Source: Cyclobacteriaceae bacterium YHN15 (GTDB lineage Bacteria; Bacteroidota; Bacteroidia; Cytophagales; Cyclobacteriaceae). From it: a stretch of 64,000 nucleotides of DNA. The notes beneath the pieces are model-generated. The model was not told the origin of the DNA. It saw nothing but the letters and a program-made list of their open reading frames with translations, and made no database searches. The stretch spans positions 372,001 through 436,000 of the forward strand of contig RKQB01000004.1 in the NCBI GenBank assembly GCA_003797895.1. Reading direction: 5' to 3'. Each line of letters starts with the position of its first letter. The first letter of the stretch is position 1. A program made the position numbers and the translations under genes. Shown piece after piece: positions 52,301-60,557 of the stretch.

Positions 52301-52699
52301 ATGAAAGCCAAAAATTATCCTTTGAAAAAGCAGCAAGTCCAAGAAGTTAAAGAACCTTTGGACTTGGGGTATGGGATTTCTCAGGATTTAGAAATTCCGG
52401 AATTTTTAGAGAAACATATGGATGATTTAATCAGCTTGTGCAAAAAACACCATGTTCAAAGGATGTTTGTTTTTGGATCGGTTTTAAAAGAGGGTTTTTC
52501 ATCTGAAAGTGATGTGGATTTTCTTGTAAAAATTAAAGAAGTGCCTGTAGAAGTTTACACGGATTCTTTTTTTGATATTTATAATGGATTGCAAAAGATT
52601 TTAAACAGAAAAATTGACTTGCTTACAGAGGGGTCAATCAGCAATCCGTATTTTTTGGAAGAGATCAACAATACAAAGGTTTTGATTTATAGTGAATAA
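52301..52699 (+). CDS. MNT-type nucleotidyltransferase domain protein, without partner
   Basis: A 132-residue protein with the minimal nucleotidyltransferase signature 'MFVFGSVLKEGFSSESDVDF': Gly-Ser followed by Asp-x-Asp, so the catalytic residues are intact. Relatives act as antitoxins that AMPylate HEPN ribonucleases. No HEPN gene is adjacent: on the 3' side there are only repeats. The first 45 residues ('KKQQVQEVKEPLDLGYG') are an extension I do not recognise. It may be an orphan or a remainder of such a pair. Confidence 0.8.
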   Translation: MKAKNYPLKKQQVQEVKEPLDLGYGISQDLEIPEFLEKHMDDLISLCKKHHVQRMFVFGSVLKEGFSSESDVDFLVKIKEVPVEVYTDSFFDIYNGLQKILNRKIDLLTEGSISNPYFLEEINNTKVLIYSE

Positions 52700-52802
52700 A
52701 GTTAAAAAACAGATTAAGAAATTACTTAAATAACCCTGTTTCTTGAAGCTTCGCTTTTTTGAACCATTAAGCAATTAAGGTTTTCATTTAGAAAAATATT
52801 TA

Positions 52803-53204
52803 CCACATAGGCACATAGTGCACATATAAAAGCTGCGCTTTTAGGTTACGCAAAGTTTGGGATTTGAAAATTGAACGTAATCGCCCTGTAGGGCCTGTCT
52901 GCCTCCTAAATGCAGAAATAAAAAGCTTCGCTTTCTTAGATAAAACCGCCAAGGTCGCAAAGGGTCGCAAGAAACGAGTTTTGAAAGGGAACGTAACAAC
53001 CACGAAGTGGTTAAACCTTGATTAGCCCCAGGTGAGGTTTACCGAAACCTGGGGTAAAAGATGCCCAGCCCGATTCCAGAGCCGGCGCTGTAAGTATCTT
53101 CGAAGCATAAATGGCTTCGCCGGTGATAAGAACAGTGAATTCATGAGAAAGCAGTCAGGAGACTGCATTGTTATGGTCCAAGTCAGGAGACTTGAACCAG
53201 TCGG
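52803..53204 (+). repeat. composite hairpin cassette with insert, copy 6
   Basis: Module a at 52803-52880 is followed by an inserted stretch of about 100 bases, then the hairpin AACCACGAAGTGGTT (stem different from other copies but paired), hairpin d, module e with CGCCGGT, and module f up to CCAGTCGG at 53204. Bases 52700-52802 hold no gene. Confidence 0.82.
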
Positions 53205-53251
53205 GTCCCAAATTCCAAATTCCAAATTCTAAATTCCACATTCCATATCCA

Positions 53252-54664
53252 ATGCCCCGAATAATTCTCATATCCATCCTCCTTCTCATCATCCTCTTCC
53301 AGATCAGGGGAGAGCGGGTGCCTATACATGAAGGAACCATGGGAAACGGAATTTTTTTCCGTCAGGTGGCCATAGAATTTGTGGATGTGATCGATGCGGA
53401 CAGCTATAATATCTGGCAGCTCCAACATATCCTTCCCTTTGCCCTGGTTCATGTGGTCTATGTGGTTTTCGGACTGGACCTGGAACCGGCGCCTTTGATG
53501 AGCGGCATGATCCTGGCCAACCTGCTCTTTTTGGCTTTGGCCATCTTCTGGTTTTTTGAGATCATGCGGAAAATAAGGGCCTCCGATACTCTGGAAATCC
53601 TGGCCTTTATCCTCCTTTTCTTCAACTTTGCCATCCTCAAAGAAATCTGGTACAATCCTTTTTCCACAGATATGGCCGCCCTGATGATAGGCCTGGCCCA
53701 GGTCAATTATTTTATACGCTATGAAAAAAGCAAACTCTTTTTGGTGTCTTTTGTAGGGGCTTTTATCTCTCCCTTTTTGTTGCCCATAGGCTTGTTGCTC
53801 CTGGTCTTTCCGGGTGACAAACTGGAACTGTACGGGGAGGAGAAACCCAAGTCCGCCTTTCCGCCGCTGGCCATAACCTTATTCATACTGGTGACGGTGG
53901 GCATAGGGATATGGACCGGAAGGTTGAATCAGGGCTGGAAGGAAGTGGTGTTTTTTACTGTTTCCCTGATCAGCATGTCGGTATTCCTGTATTGGATGAT
54001 GATGCAAAACCAAGTGGACTGGAGCAAAAACTGGCATAACCTGGGCAAAAAGCTGAAGATGGAGAAGCTTCTTCCTTTTTTCGGGGGACTGATTGCCTTT
54101 ACCTTGCTCTTGTGGTTGCTTTCCGGAAGCAACTCCAACGTCAGTTTAAGGACCTTGACCATTGCCTTTTTGTCCAACATCCTGATCCATCCCTTTGATT
54201 TCCTGACCGGACATCTTATGTACTATGGGCTATTGGTTCCTTTTGCGCTGGTTTTTATGCTGCGGGTAACGAAAGAGAGCGGCTTATTGGGAATAGGATT
54301 CAGTTTGGCCATGATAGGCATGCTCTTATTTGCCCTGCATCCCGATTCCAGCACCCTGATGCCATTTATACCGGTACTGTTTTTTGCGGTGGTTAAAGCC
54401 GTGCGGAGGTACCGACTCAAGCGCAAGGACCTTTTCATTGTAGGCCTGTTCAACCTCTTGCATTCCATGTGGTGGGTGAGGCTCAATATGCCGGGGATGA
54501 AAGAAGCCCTGTTGCTGGGAGAAACAGAGGGTTTCCCCGCCCAGCGCTATTGGATGCATTTCGGGAATGAACAGAGTTTGGCGGTGGCGGTGGTGGTGTT
54601 TTTGATTTTTGTGGCAGTGATGTTGGTTTTGGATAGGGGGAGGAGGAGGTATGTGAGGAGTTGA
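53252..54664 (+). CDS. polytopic membrane protein of the glycan locus
   Basis: A 470-residue protein with about 11-12 membrane segments starting at 'IILISILLLIILF'. A periplasmic loop after the first segment has 'GERVPIHEGTMGNGIFF'. I do not recognise a family; size and locus suggest a polysaccharide polymerase or GT-C-like enzyme, but no motif proves it. ATG 53252 (MPRIILIS) is the likely start, since the 28 upstream in-frame codons are read from repeat cassette 6. The last codons (VRS, TGA) are formed by the GAGTGG-type repeat. Confidence 0.75.
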   Translation: MPRIILISILLLIILFQIRGERVPIHEGTMGNGIFFRQVAIEFVDVIDADSYNIWQLQHILPFALVHVVYVVFGLDLEPAPLMSGMILANLLFLALAIFWFFEIMRKIRASDTLEILAFILLFFNFAILKEIWYNPFSTDMAALMIGLAQVNYFIRYEKSKLFLVSFVGAFISPFLLPIGLLLLVFPGDKLELYGEEKPKSAFPPLAITLFILVTVGIGIWTGRLNQGWKEVVFFTVSLISMSVFLYWMMMQNQVDWSKNWHNLGKKLKMEKLLPFFGGLIAFTLLLWLLSGSNSNVSLRTLTIAFLSNILIHPFDFLTGHLMYYGLLVPFALVFMLRVTKESGLLGIGFSLAMIGMLLFALHPDSSTLMPFIPVLFFAVVKAVRRYRLKRKDLFIVGLFNLLHSMWWVRLNMPGMKEALLLGETEGFPAQRYWMHFGNEQSLAVAVVVFLIFVAVMLVLDRGRRRYVRS

Positions 54665-54790
54665 GAGTGGAGAGTGAAGAGTGGAGAGTGAGGAGTGGAG
54701 AGTGAGGAGTGAGGAGTGAGGAGTGATGAGTGATGAGTGATGAGTGGAGAGTGATGAGTGGAGAGTGAGGAGGAGTGATGAGTTGAGAAT
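54661..54790. repeat. simple repeat GAGTGGAGAGTGAG at a gene end
   Basis: The array begins within the last codons of the membrane protein gene (AGGAGTTGAGAGTGG) and runs for about 130 bases. It is the longest of the five arrays. Confidence 0.75.
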
Positions 54791-54865
54791 GAAGAATGAT
54801 GAATGATGAATGGGGAGCTTTGATGGTTTGGGTGATCGGTTTTGTAGGCGTAAATGATTTTTTCT

Positions 54866-55120
54866 CACCACAACTTGTCCCGAAAATCGGGATAGTTCAC
54901 ATAGTACACATAGAAAAAAGCTGCGCTTTTAGGTTATGCAAAGTTTGGGATTTGAAAAATGAACGTAACCAGCCCTAATAGGGCTGAACCTTGAATAACT
55001 TGTCCGCCGTGGCGGAGCCCCAGGTGAGGTTTACCGAAACCTGGGGTAAAAGATGCCCAGCCCGATTCCAGAGCCGGTGCTGTAAGTACCTTCGAAGCAT
55101 GAATGGCTTCGCCGGTGATA
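54866..55120 (+). repeat. composite hairpin cassette, copy 7
   Basis: Module a carries an extra TTGTCCCGAAAATCGGGA hairpin. Hairpin b and module c, then hairpin d, are as in the tandem array, and module e has GCCGGTG paired with CGCCGGT. Module f is missing. Confidence 0.82.
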
Positions 55121-55265
55121 ATTAATTGGAACGCGGATACTTCGACTTCGCTCAGTACAAGTGACGCGCCTGCCTGCCGGCAAAGGCAGGGATTGAGCAG
55201 ATCAACACGGATAAAAGCTTCGCTTTTTTGAATGGAACCACAGATGAATGAGGATGAACGCGGAT

Positions 55266-55542
55266 AAAAAGCTGCGCTTTTAGGTTACGCAAAGTTTGGG
55301 ATTTGAAAATTAGACGAAACAGCCATGAAGTGGCTGAATCTTGATTAGCCCCAGGTTCAAGGCGGTGGCCTTGCGGGCTGAAGGAACCTGGGGTAAAAGA
55401 TGCCAGCCCGGTCCCTGAGCCGGCGCTGTAATTATCTTCGAAGTATGAATGGCTTCGCCGGCGATAAGAAGAGTGAATTCATGAGAAAGCAGTCTGGAGA
55501 CTGCATTGTTATGGTCCAAGTCTAGAGACTTGAACCAGTCGG
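55266..55542 (+). repeat. composite hairpin cassette, copy 8
   Basis: Hairpin b reads AGCCATGAAGTGGCT. Hairpin d is enlarged: CCCCAGGTTC, then an inner AAGGCGGTGGCCTTGC, then GAACCTGGGG. Modules e and f are complete, with TCTGGAGA and TCTAGAGA in the loops of the last two hairpins in place of TCAGGAGA. Bases 55121-55265 between copies contain ordinary Bacteroidota intergenic phrases and no gene. Confidence 0.85.
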
Positions 55543-55548
55543 TTTTTC

Positions 55549-55615
55549 TTCACCACAACTTGTCCCGAAAATCGGGATAGTCACATAGTACACATAGAGA
55601 AAGCTGCGCTTTTTT
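55549..55615 (+). repeat. composite hairpin cassette, lead module only
   Basis: Lead module with CCACAACTTGTCCCGAAAAT and AAGCTGCGCTTTT, directly after copy 8, as would be expected for the start of a further tandem unit. Confidence 0.7.
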
Positions 55616-55685
55616 TCGAATCACAAAAGTTCACTAAGGGACACAAAAGTTTTGCTTTACGCAACAGGCCGAACGGTGGTTTCCT

Positions 55686-55716
55686 CACATCGGACATCCC
55701 ACATAGGTCATCGGAC
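55686..55716. repeat. ACATCGGACATC microrepeat
   Basis: A short run with ACATCGGACATCCCACATAG and TCATCGGACATG. It lies just before the FdtA-like start codon. A purer form is at 12303-12323. Confidence 0.5.
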
Positions 55717-55724
55717 ATGCAACC

Positions 55725-56147
55725 ATGAATACCACCATCCAAGACTGCCATCTTATCCCATTTTTCCATCAGGAGATGCCACATGGCAACCTGATTTCGG
55801 CCCATTCCCGGGAGGAGATACCTTTTGAGGTGAAGCGGGTGTATTATTTGAGGGATTTGGAGGGAGATACGGTGCGGGGCAATCATGCCAACCTTCACAA
55901 CCAACAGGTGATGGTGGCGGTGCAGGGTTCTTTTGATGTACGGATCAAAGACGGTTCTCAGGAGGAAATTTTTAGACTTACAGATCCTAAAGAAGGACTG
56001 CTGGTCCGGGAAGGTATCTGGCGGGAAGTCTTCCATTTTTCGGATGATGCGATCTGCCTGGTATTATGCTCAGAAAAATATGAGGAAGGGGATTATGTGA
56101 AGGAGTGGAGGGACTATGTCAAAAATAAAGAAGGCTTTAATTCATGA
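55725..56147 (+). CDS. sugar 3,4-ketoisomerase, FdtA/QdtA (WxcM-like cupin) family
   Basis: A 140-residue cupin. 'FEVKRVYYLRDLEGDTVRGN' and 'VMVAVQGSFDVRIKDGSQEE' match the FdtA/QdtA pattern; 'VREGIWREVFHFSDDAICLV' is the second cupin motif and 'LCSEKYEEGDYV' the usual end. The usual RGxHAHK stretch reads RGNHANL here. FdtA turns dTDP-4-keto-6-deoxyglucose into the 3-keto sugar, which a DegT enzyme then aminates; a DegT gene is at 59478. It overlaps the next gene by four bases. Confidence 0.87.
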   Translation: MNTTIQDCHLIPFFHQEMPHGNLISAHSREEIPFEVKRVYYLRDLEGDTVRGNHANLHNQQVMVAVQGSFDVRIKDGSQEEIFRLTDPKEGLLVREGIWREVFHFSDDAICLVLCSEKYEEGDYVKEWRDYVKNKEGFNS

Positions 56148-57130
56148 GCATTGACACCGAATTGAAAGTTTCAGTTAACCCATATTCTCCAGGGCATAAA
56201 TCCGACTGGGACCATGTGCTGGACCATAGCATCAACGGTACTTTTCTCCATCGCAGGGAATTTATGGAATACCATGGAGATAGGTTTGAAGATGCATCCT
56301 TGATAATTTATTCGGAAGATCATCCCGTAGCAGTTTTTCCTGCAGAAAAGGATGTTCAGACAGTTCATTCACACCGAGGGCTTACCTACGCAGGATGGAT
56401 ATTGATAAAAGGATTGAGCTTAAAGGATATACAGGAAATAATTGAAAACACAAAAGCATTCTATCACAATCAGGGGATAGAAAGATTGGAAATCAGAATG
56501 GTACCTGATTTTTTCGCAAAAGAATCACAGGAAGATTTAAAGATAGCGATACAAAGAGCCGGCGGGGAATCTATCTTTACCGCAATCCATCATTTTACAG
56601 AATTGCCTTTTAAGGTTAGGAATAAAGGAAAGAAATGGGGAAAAAATAAAGCCATCAAAGCAGGATTGAAAATTGAAATAAGTAATAATTTTGGTCCATA
56701 TTGGGATGATATTCTAATTCCTAATTTACGGGAAAGGCACAGGGTTTCACCTACGCATTCTCTTCTAGATATAAAATATTTGGCAAAAACATTTTCAGAT
56801 AATATCAAACTCTTCATAGTAAAACATGAGGAGGAATTGCTTGCTGGAGCTGTGGTTTTTGAAACAGCTACTACTGCACATCTTCAATATGTGGCAGCCA
56901 ATCAAAAAGGAAGGAATAGTAAGGCATTAGATTATATGATGTCTTTTCTTATAGAAGAAGAATTCTTCCATAAATCCTTTTTCAATATGGGAGTGTCCCA
57001 TGTTCCTGAGGCAGGAATGATCAATCAGGGATTAGTAAATTGGAAAGAAAGTTTTGGAGGTAGGCCTTTAGAGATAAATACTTTTCAGATTTTCATAGAT
57101 AGGGATATTGTCCATGACCTTAAAGCATAG
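56144..57130 (+). CDS. FemAB/GNAT-like acyltransferase of the glycan locus
   Basis: A 328-residue protein with two GNAT-like halves. The opening 'WDHVLDHSINGTFLHRREFM' is typical of the FemAB-like group in exopolysaccharide clusters, and 'FIVKHEEELLAGAVVFETAT' followed by 'KGRNSKALDYMMSFLIEEEF' is the second acyl-CoA-fold half. It may acylate a glycan amino sugar or an exported protein. Coupled by overlap to the FdtA gene; the following gene starts inside its end. Confidence 0.78.
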   Translation: MSIDTELKVSVNPYSPGHKSDWDHVLDHSINGTFLHRREFMEYHGDRFEDASLIIYSEDHPVAVFPAEKDVQTVHSHRGLTYAGWILIKGLSLKDIQEIIENTKAFYHNQGIERLEIRMVPDFFAKESQEDLKIAIQRAGGESIFTAIHHFTELPFKVRNKGKKWGKNKAIKAGLKIEISNNFGPYWDDILIPNLRERHRVSPTHSLLDIKYLAKTFSDNIKLFIVKHEEELLAGAVVFETATTAHLQYVAANQKGRNSKALDYMMSFLIEEEFFHKSFFNMGVSHVPEAGMINQGLVNWKESFGGRPLEINTFQIFIDRDIVHDLKA

Positions 57131-58277
57131 ACTTTTTTTAAGTATACTATTTGTAATTGTGAATGGTATCCTATTTTGGAAACTTGGTGTATCTGTGGAT
57201 GATGATACCGAAAGTTTCCTGACCTATGCAGAGGAAATCAAAGAGAGGGGGATCTTCTTTAAACCCCACGATTTCTGGTATATCGCTTATCCTTTGTTTA
57301 TCATTTTGATGACAAGTATTCATGATTCTTTGGGCATGGTGGTATTTGGTCAGGTAGCTTTGTCATATCTAGCTTTAATGAGTTTGTATGCCAGTGGAAA
57401 GCGATTGTTTGGAAATCCCAAGGCAGGTTTGGTGGCAGGCTTGTTGTTTTTGGGTTTCTTTATGATTTCCTTTTGGAATTTCTGGATTTATTGTGAGTCT
57501 TTATTGATTAGTTTAAACTGTTTGTCAATCTATTTTTTGATCAAGTGGTTTAAGAATGAGGGGAATCTGGGAAATTACATATTAGGCATATTGGTGATTG
57601 TTGCGGCTTTCTTTACCAAACCAACGGGAATTGCTTTATTGGGAGGGATTTTAATTAGTGTAGGCTTTATTTTCTGGGTAAATGAAAAGTTTAGAAAAGT
57701 CAGATGGGCAGGTCTGATTGGAGGGTTTTTTCTTTTTATACTGCTATTGAATCAAATGTTATCCACTTTCGGATTTGTAGAAGCCTATCAGATGGGAGAG
57801 GTGGTCTATAACGTCCACAAACTTGCAGATAAGGACTATGCTACATGGTTGATTTTAGAGGTACCTGAAAATTTATTTGTTCCAGCATCTGAACTTCCGC
57901 CTATATTTCAATTTGTTAGTATCATCATTGGAAACCCAATATATTCCTTACAATTGTTTGGCACTAAATTGTTTTTCTTCCTATTTTATCTTCGGCCATA
58001 TTATTCATTGGCCCATAATGCTTTGGCTTTGGCAGTGCTTCTACCAGTATATGTGTTTTTCTTTCATGAAATGATCAAAGGTTCCATTTCCAAACCCTTT
58101 AAGATTCTCGTTTTTGGGTTTATCCTAATCAGTATATTAAGTACCTCATTGATGACCATTAATTGGAACAGTAGGTTTTTGGTGCCAATACTTCCTGTAA
58201 TTTTTCTAATTGCAGCAAATAAGCTGGGTATAGTATTTCAGAAAGGTCTGGAAAAGAACTTGATTCCAACAACTTGA
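57114..58277 (+). CDS. GT-C-like polytopic glycosyltransferase candidate
   Basis: A 387-residue membrane protein with about 9-10 membrane segments. After the first segment the periplasmic loop has 'GVSVDDDTESFLTYAEEIKE', in the place of the acidic catalytic motif of GT-C enzymes (PMT/ArnT-like), and 'FTKPTGIALLGGILI' follows in the middle. It would use a lipid-linked sugar donor. ATG 57114 is preferred over the TTG at 57108. It overlaps the preceding gene by 17 bases. Confidence 0.72.
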   Translation: MTLKHRLFLSILFVIVNGILFWKLGVSVDDDTESFLTYAEEIKERGIFFKPHDFWYIAYPLFIILMTSIHDSLGMVVFGQVALSYLALMSLYASGKRLFGNPKAGLVAGLLFLGFFMISFWNFWIYCESLLISLNCLSIYFLIKWFKNEGNLGNYILGILVIVAAFFTKPTGIALLGGILISVGFIFWVNEKFRKVRWAGLIGGFFLFILLLNQMLSTFGFVEAYQMGEVVYNVHKLADKDYATWLILEVPENLFVPASELPPIFQFVSIIIGNPIYSLQLFGTKLFFFLFYLRPYYSLAHNALALAVLLPVYVFFFHEMIKGSISKPFKILVFGFILISILSTSLMTINWNSRFLVPILPVIFLIAANKLGIVFQKGLEKNLIPTT

Positions 58278-58320
58278 AATATTTGTATTCATTGATTTAT
58301 TTCCTTAGGTATTTCAAATA

Positions 58321-59265
58321 ATGAGTTATCCATTTTTTCAGTTTTTAGCAAAAACTTTCCTTTTTGGGAATCTGTGTTTTGCTGGATTGTATTTTATCCT
58401 TTCTTTCGAAAAGGGAAATGCGGATCCTATTCACCAAAAATTGATTGGACCCAAAAGATCTTCATTTATCTTAGGGAATAGTAAGTATTCACAGGGGATT
58501 TTGCCTAGTATCCTGAATGATAAACTAGAAAAATATGGGTTTCAGCCAATTTATAATTTCGCCTTAGCAGTTAATGTATCTTCTTATAGTCCATTTTATT
58601 TGGCTGCGATTCAAGAAAAATTAGAGAACAAAGGTTCAGATGGAATCTTTATTCTTGGGGTAGATCCTTATTCTCTTACACTTACCAATGATCTCTTGGA
58701 TGCCAAACCTGAAGAATGGCCGGATAGTAACCTTCCTTTGGCTATCCATTCTTTAATTCCTTTTGGTCCGCATGTGTCCTATCTTCTTCAATGGTACCCT
58801 TATCCTTTCTATGAAATCCTTATCCGGTATACAAGACCTGCCAATGAAATATTGCATTCAGATGGCTGGCTTGAAGTGAGAGTTCCAATGGATTCTTCAA
58901 GTGTAAACTGGAGAAAATCAAAAATTTTGAATTCCCTAAAAAGTAATATAAGTCAAATATCTCTTTCTGAGCAGCGTTTTGCCTATTTGGAGAAAACTAT
59001 TGGCTTTTTACAGAATCATGGGAAAGTATTTCTTGTTCGATTTCCCTCCGCTCCAGAACTAATGGCTTACGAAAATTCTGCGTTTCCAAACTTTGATTCC
59101 CTTATTCAAATACTGGGTAATAAGCACCAAATAAGCTATTTTAATTTCACTCATTTAGCTGATTCTCTTGTTTATACAGATGGGTTACATCCTTATGTGG
59201 ATTCAGGAATTTTACTTTCCAATGGATTAGTGACCTTGATTGAAAATCACTTGGATGAAGAATAA
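58321..59265 (+). CDS. SGNH-hydrolase-like protein, copy 1
   Basis: A 314-residue protein with an N-terminal signal-anchor (about residues 9-28). Block I resembles SGNH enzymes with GNS at residues 52-54 in 'FILGNSKYSQGILPSIL', and the end has Asp287-x-x-His290 in 'YTDGLHPYVDSG'. These are in the order of the catalytic Ser/Asp/His of the family. It is homologous to the protein at 62615-63538. Related exported proteins work with MBOAT transferases in acetylating polysaccharides; the MBOAT gene just after it is a ruin. Confidence 0.75.
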   Translation: MSYPFFQFLAKTFLFGNLCFAGLYFILSFEKGNADPIHQKLIGPKRSSFILGNSKYSQGILPSILNDKLEKYGFQPIYNFALAVNVSSYSPFYLAAIQEKLENKGSDGIFILGVDPYSLTLTNDLLDAKPEEWPDSNLPLAIHSLIPFGPHVSYLLQWYPYPFYEILIRYTRPANEILHSDGWLEVRVPMDSSSVNWRKSKILNSLKSNISQISLSEQRFAYLEKTIGFLQNHGKVFLVRFPSAPELMAYENSAFPNFDSLIQILGNKHQISYFNFTHLADSLVYTDGLHPYVDSGILLSNGLVTLIENHLDEE

Positions 59266-59287
59266 GTAATTCAACTATTGCTTTTAT

Positions 59288-59438
59288 ATGCTATTTAACT
59301 CTTTCTAATTTCTTATATTTTTTCCAGTTGTATTTCTGCTGTTCTCGTTTGTGGTTCGGAAAAACCCGAAAGCACAGAACGCCTTTATCTTGCTCGCCAG
59401 ATATGTGTTTTATGGATGATGGGATTTGTGGTTTTTGG
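59288..59438 (+). pseudogene. 5' remnant of an MBOAT O-acyltransferase gene
   Basis: The first 50 codons match the intact MBOAT gene at 61170: MLFNSF, then a TAA where the intact gene has GAA, then 'FLIFFPVVFLLFSFVVRKNP' against 'FLLFFPVVFLLYWFVFQRNL', and KAQNAFIL shared. A second stop (TGA) lies where the intact gene has a tryptophan in YSWWDW. About 80% of the bases agree by eye. Homology ends near 59438, 40 bases before the DegT gene. It is a dead duplicate, cut off by the insertion or rearrangement of the following genes. Confidence 0.88.
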
Positions 59439-59477
59439 TCCAAATAAATTCTTTAATATTTAATAATTAAGAAAATA

Positions 59478-60554
59478 ATGATACCCGTAACAAAACCCTT
59501 CCTTCCTCCGCGTGAGGAATATGATCAATATATAAATGGCATATGGGACCGTAATTGGCTGACCAATAATGGTCCCCTTGTCAATGAGCTGGAGTTAAGA
59601 CTTAAAGAATACTTGGGTCTGAATCATTTGCTTTTTGTTTCCAATGGTACTATTGCCCTGCAGCTTGCCATCAAAGCCCTGGACCTAAAAGGGGAAATTA
59701 TTACCACTCCTTTTTCTTATGTAGCGACAACTACCAGTATCCTTTGGGAGGGATGTAAGCCTGTATTTGTGGATATACTTCCTGATAGGCTAACTATCAA
59801 TCCAGATCTAATTGAGGCAGCAATAACTAATAACACCTCTGCTATTCTGGCCACCCATGTATACGGAATTCCCTGTGAGGTGGAAAGAATTCAAGAGATT
59901 GCAGATAAGCATGGATTGAAAGTGATTTATGATGGAGCACATGCTTTTGGAGTAAAAGTAAAAGGAAAGTCGGTTTTTGAGTATGGTGATATTTCCACTT
60001 GCAGTTTTCATGCGACCAAGCTTTTTCATACTATTGAAGGCGGAGCAGTGGTGACTAAAGATCCGGAATTATTAAAGAAGATGGCCTATCTGAGGAATTT
60101 TGGGCATGATGGATTTGAAAGGTTTAATGGAATAGGGATCAATGGTAAAAATTCTGAATTCCATGCAGCGATGGGGCTTGTAGTATTAAACCACGTGGAC
60201 AACATTTTGGAAAGAAAGAAAAAGCAAGCGGAATATTATTTTGAGATCTTATCGGGATTAAAGGTCAATTATCCAAAAATCGATCAAATTGAGCAATATA
60301 ATTATGCTTACTTTCCAATTCTATTTTCCGATGAAGACCAACTGAAGAAAAGTATGAAAGGCTTGGAAGACCAGGGAATTGGTTCAAGAAGATATTTCTT
60401 TCCAGGATTGAACCAACTTGAATTTACCCAAGGCAACTGTCCTGTATCAGATGAAATTTCAAAAAGAGTTTTATGTTTACCGCTTTATCATACCTTAACC
60501 AAAGAGGAACAAAGAATGATAGCCAGGATTTTATTAAGGGTACAAAATAACTGA
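59478..60554 (+). CDS. DegT/DnrJ/EryC1/StrS family sugar aminotransferase
   Basis: A 358-residue PLP enzyme. 'PVTKPFLPPREEYDQYINGI', 'FVSNGTIALQLAIKALDL', 'TTPFSYVATTTSILWEG', the PLP-ring Asp in 'VIYDGAHAFGV' and the Schiff-base Lys181 in 'FHATKLFHTIEGG' are all present. Together with the FdtA-like isomerase at 55725 and the hexapeptide acetyltransferase next to it, it fits synthesis of a 3-amino-3,6-dideoxyhexose (FdtB role). That substrate is inferred from context. It is four bases before the next gene. Confidence 0.9.
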   Translation: MIPVTKPFLPPREEYDQYINGIWDRNWLTNNGPLVNELELRLKEYLGLNHLLFVSNGTIALQLAIKALDLKGEIITTPFSYVATTTSILWEGCKPVFVDILPDRLTINPDLIEAAITNNTSAILATHVYGIPCEVERIQEIADKHGLKVIYDGAHAFGVKVKGKSVFEYGDISTCSFHATKLFHTIEGGAVVTKDPELLKKMAYLRNFGHDGFERFNGIGINGKNSEFHAAMGLVVLNHVDNILERKKKQAEYYFEILSGLKVNYPKIDQIEQYNYAYFPILFSDEDQLKKSMKGLEDQGIGSRRYFFPGLNQLEFTQGNCPVSDEISKRVLCLPLYHTLTKEEQRMIARILLRVQNN

Positions 60555-60557
60555 TCA

